Part shown: piece by piece, positions 62,399 to 64,000 of the stretch | Layout of the letters: each line of letters starts with the position of its first letter | Numbering within the stretch: position 1 is the stretch's first letter | Notes under the pieces: model-generated | What the model was told of the DNA's origin: nothing | Database searches by the model: none | What the model saw: only the letters and a program-made list of their open reading frames with translations | Program-made: the position numbers and the translations under genes | Source of the DNA: Mesorhabditis belari | Taxonomy: Eukaryota > Nematoda > Chromadorea > Rhabditida > Rhabditidae | Length of the DNA: 64,000 bases | Direction: 5' to 3' | Assembly: GCA_958450365.1 (NCBI GenBank) | Contig: CAUEEP010000737.1 | Location: 3,337,501 to 3,401,500 of the forward strand

Positions 62399-63130
62399 TT
62401 AAAGTATACTGCAACATCCTTTACGTTGTCGGGCTCTGCTTTGTACATAGTTCATCTCGCGGACAATTTCGGCAAATGTGACGTTTACCGGTAAATATTA
62501 TTTTTTTTAAAGGTTTAGTTCTAGTTTGTTCATAAGCCTAACAAACATACATTATGTGCATTCTTCGCTGAACATTCGGTAAAAGGACATGACCAGTATT
62601 CGGCCAAAGCCAAACCCTCTTCTGTTCGAACCTAGAAATCATAAAATTTAGAAAAACTTATAATTTTACCTGTCTTTGATGAGCTAAATCGCATTTATTT
62701 CCAACCAAAAGAATAGGCACTTGTTCGGTTCCCTAAAGAGAATATATCCAAAAAGATAAACAATCACCTACTTTAACTCGGATAATTTGCTCCCTCATCG
62801 TTTTGATATCGTGAAACGTTTGTTGACTTGTTATTGAGTAGACGACGACAAAACCCTAAACAAGATCAATCATAAGTACATTACATAGCATTTGAGTAGC
62901 GCACTAAAAAACTCACTTGTCCATTTTTAATGTATAAATCTCTCATCGACGCGAATTGCTCCGTACCGGCTGTATCCAAGATTTCAAGAACGCATGGTTG
63001 GCCATCAACCTACACAAATAAATTGAAACGATTTGCATATAAAAACTACCTCGATTTCTTTTCGGTAGAAATCTTCAATAGTTGGGTCGTATTTTTCGAG
63101 GAATGAGCCGGACACAAATTGAACGGTGAG
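62399..63130 (-). CDS. rap-2: Rap2-type small GTPase, 5' part not identified
   Basis: Ras-superfamily switch. Exons: about 63051-63130 ([20 protein letters not shown], then FYRKEIE; switch I with T35), 62916-63010 ([21 protein letters not shown]3 DTAG), 62772-62856 ([16 protein letters not shown]), about 62670-62732 ([18 protein letters not shown]4 NKCD), 62544-62630 ([14 protein letters not shown]5 SAK) and 62399-62493 ([25 protein letters not shown] stop). [10 protein letters not shown] and the effector loop are Rap2-like; the C-terminus CCSIL is one residue long for a CaaX box if C-C-S-I-L is read as CSIL. The P-loop exon (GxxxxGKS) was not found up to 64000. The last acceptor reads ACCG, not AG. 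Confidence 0.88.
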
Positions 63131-63179
63131 CTAAATACCTAATTATTTCATGTTTAAAATTAAGAAAATACCTCCTCGT

Positions 63180-63760
63180 TGATAATTCGACTGTGGTGGA
63201 TAACGTGCTTGTGGTCTCACTATAGGAGGATTTCAGTTTATTTGCAGCTAAAATTCACCCACATTAACGGCAAACGAATAAAATTTTTTAGCTTGCCAAT
63301 GGCCATCTATTTGTGTGATCTAGGCTAAATAATCACCAAAATACGAAATAAACAAAAAAATAACCACCATTAACAGGAAAGGATCCTCGATATTCGACGT
63401 AAACCGGTTGATTGGACAAAGCTAAATTAATTGTACCTTAAGAATTGTTTATGAAAAATGTTATACAATTTTGTTGCTGTACAATAGGCTGAGGAGGTGC
63501 ATTTGATAGTTAATTGCTCTGTTGTATTGGAGCCGGATTGCTTTGACTAATTGCATCCCTCGGACCTAAAGTTATGCAAATTCAATAATCCATAAGATCC
63601 CAACTTTGCTGAGCGTTTGTTTGATTCGTACCTTGTCTTTGGGCGAAAGAAGCAAAAAAAAAACGGGGATCTAAAAATAATTGATTATTAATAAAACTAC
63701 GGGCAACCTACTGTCCGCATTGTCATCATCATCGTCATCTTGAGCCCATTTGTTCGCCAT
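63180..63760 (-). CDS. Possible 5' exons of the GTPase gene or a separate small gene
   Basis: ATG at 63760: MANKWAQDDDDDDNAD, donor GTAGGT, then segments with exon-like edges reading PRFFFASFAQRQ, PRDAISQSNPAPIQQSN (then an in-frame TAA, followed by LSNAPPQPIVQQQN), QPVYVEYRGSFPVNG, IDGHWQAKKFYSFAVNV and RPQARYPPQSNYQRGG. Composition is Q/P/N-rich and disordered, unlike a Ras protein N-terminus. It could be an unusual N-terminal extension, an unrelated gene, or chance. Confidence 0.3.
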
Positions 63761-64000
63761 CACGTACCCAAAACAATCTGTAATTAAACGAGCCTCTAGG
63801 TTTTGAAAAATCAAGTGCAAAGTACGACATTACAAAGTTTTGCATTCGATACTGCAGCAAAAATAGTTTTTTTATACAAAAAGAGATTCAATAAAATTAA
63901 GCAGTGATTGCCGGATAGGGTTCCGGATGAGCAAATAAAAAGCTTATCTTGTATAAACTCACTTCACATTTCAAAGCGGATTGTATTAATTGGTGCTCTT
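63761..64000. other. Window end, no gene seen
   Basis: AT-rich; no P-loop-encoding sequence or other recognisable exon on either strand. Confidence 0.45.

Noticed and set aside
1..64000. CRISPR array or bacterial-type operon
   Set aside because: Tandem repeats have no regular unique spacers; gene structure is eukaryotic throughout.

Overview
The window is nuclear DNA of a nematode, almost certainly a rhabditid (clade V) worm. Two independent lines support this. Three loci carry a spliced-leader RNA gene that opens with the nematode SL1 leader (two exact, one with a single-base variant). The protein genes are broken into many small exons separated by short AT-rich introns ending in TTTCAG/TTTAG, some only about 30 nt long. 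The DNA is AT-rich and packed with small inverted-repeat elements, minisatellites and tRNA-like sequences. The species cannot be named from the sequence.

Layout. 1-6.3 kb is intergenic and holds MITEs, two tRNA-related SINE candidates, an internally deleted mariner and one stray decayed exon. 6.9-13.9 kb (-) is an SLC17-type MFS transporter whose introns are full of repeats (a mariner with an expanded minisatellite, a 1.5 kb inverted repeat). 15.5-16.1 kb (-) is an F-box-like reading frame. 18.0-24.6 kb (-) is an SLC2/GLUT-type sugar transporter. 27.4-31.0 kb and 31.95-36.9 kb (-) are tandem paralogues of the nematode CHK-kinase-like (DUF1679) family. 37.3-41.4 kb holds a 5'-truncated LINE, two SL1 RNA genes, a fragment of a third SL-like RNA, an unassigned gene and an inverted repeat split by a MITE. 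42-44 kb is mariner debris. 44.3-50.8 kb (+) is a many-exon flavin-containing monooxygenase (FMO); its introns contain a tRNA-Pro(AGG) gene, a 5S rRNA copy, a third SL1 RNA gene, a 37-bp hairpin and an inverted copy of two of its own exon edges. 52-53.4 kb (+) is a BED-finger, hAT-derived gene. 53.5-59.4 kb is an unrecognised gene family with duplicated and inverted members. 59.5-60.2 kb (+) is a small F-box-like gene, 60.5-61.6 kb (-) a CacyBP/SIP homologue, and 62.4-63.1 kb (-) a Rap2-type small GTPase.

Two themes stand out. First, SL RNA genes sit outside any visible tandem array, share a promoter block and are paired once with a 5S copy. Second, many genes have stray partial copies of their own exons nearby, usually inverted and with intron flanks attached, so copied at the DNA level: FMO exons 3/4 and 14, SLC17 exon 6, the third exon of the 54-59 kb family, and possibly an SLC2 exon. 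This looks like a recurrent local copying process and could produce antisense or double-stranded RNA. There is no operon-like co-function among the protein genes; they appear to be independent metabolic, transport and signalling genes.
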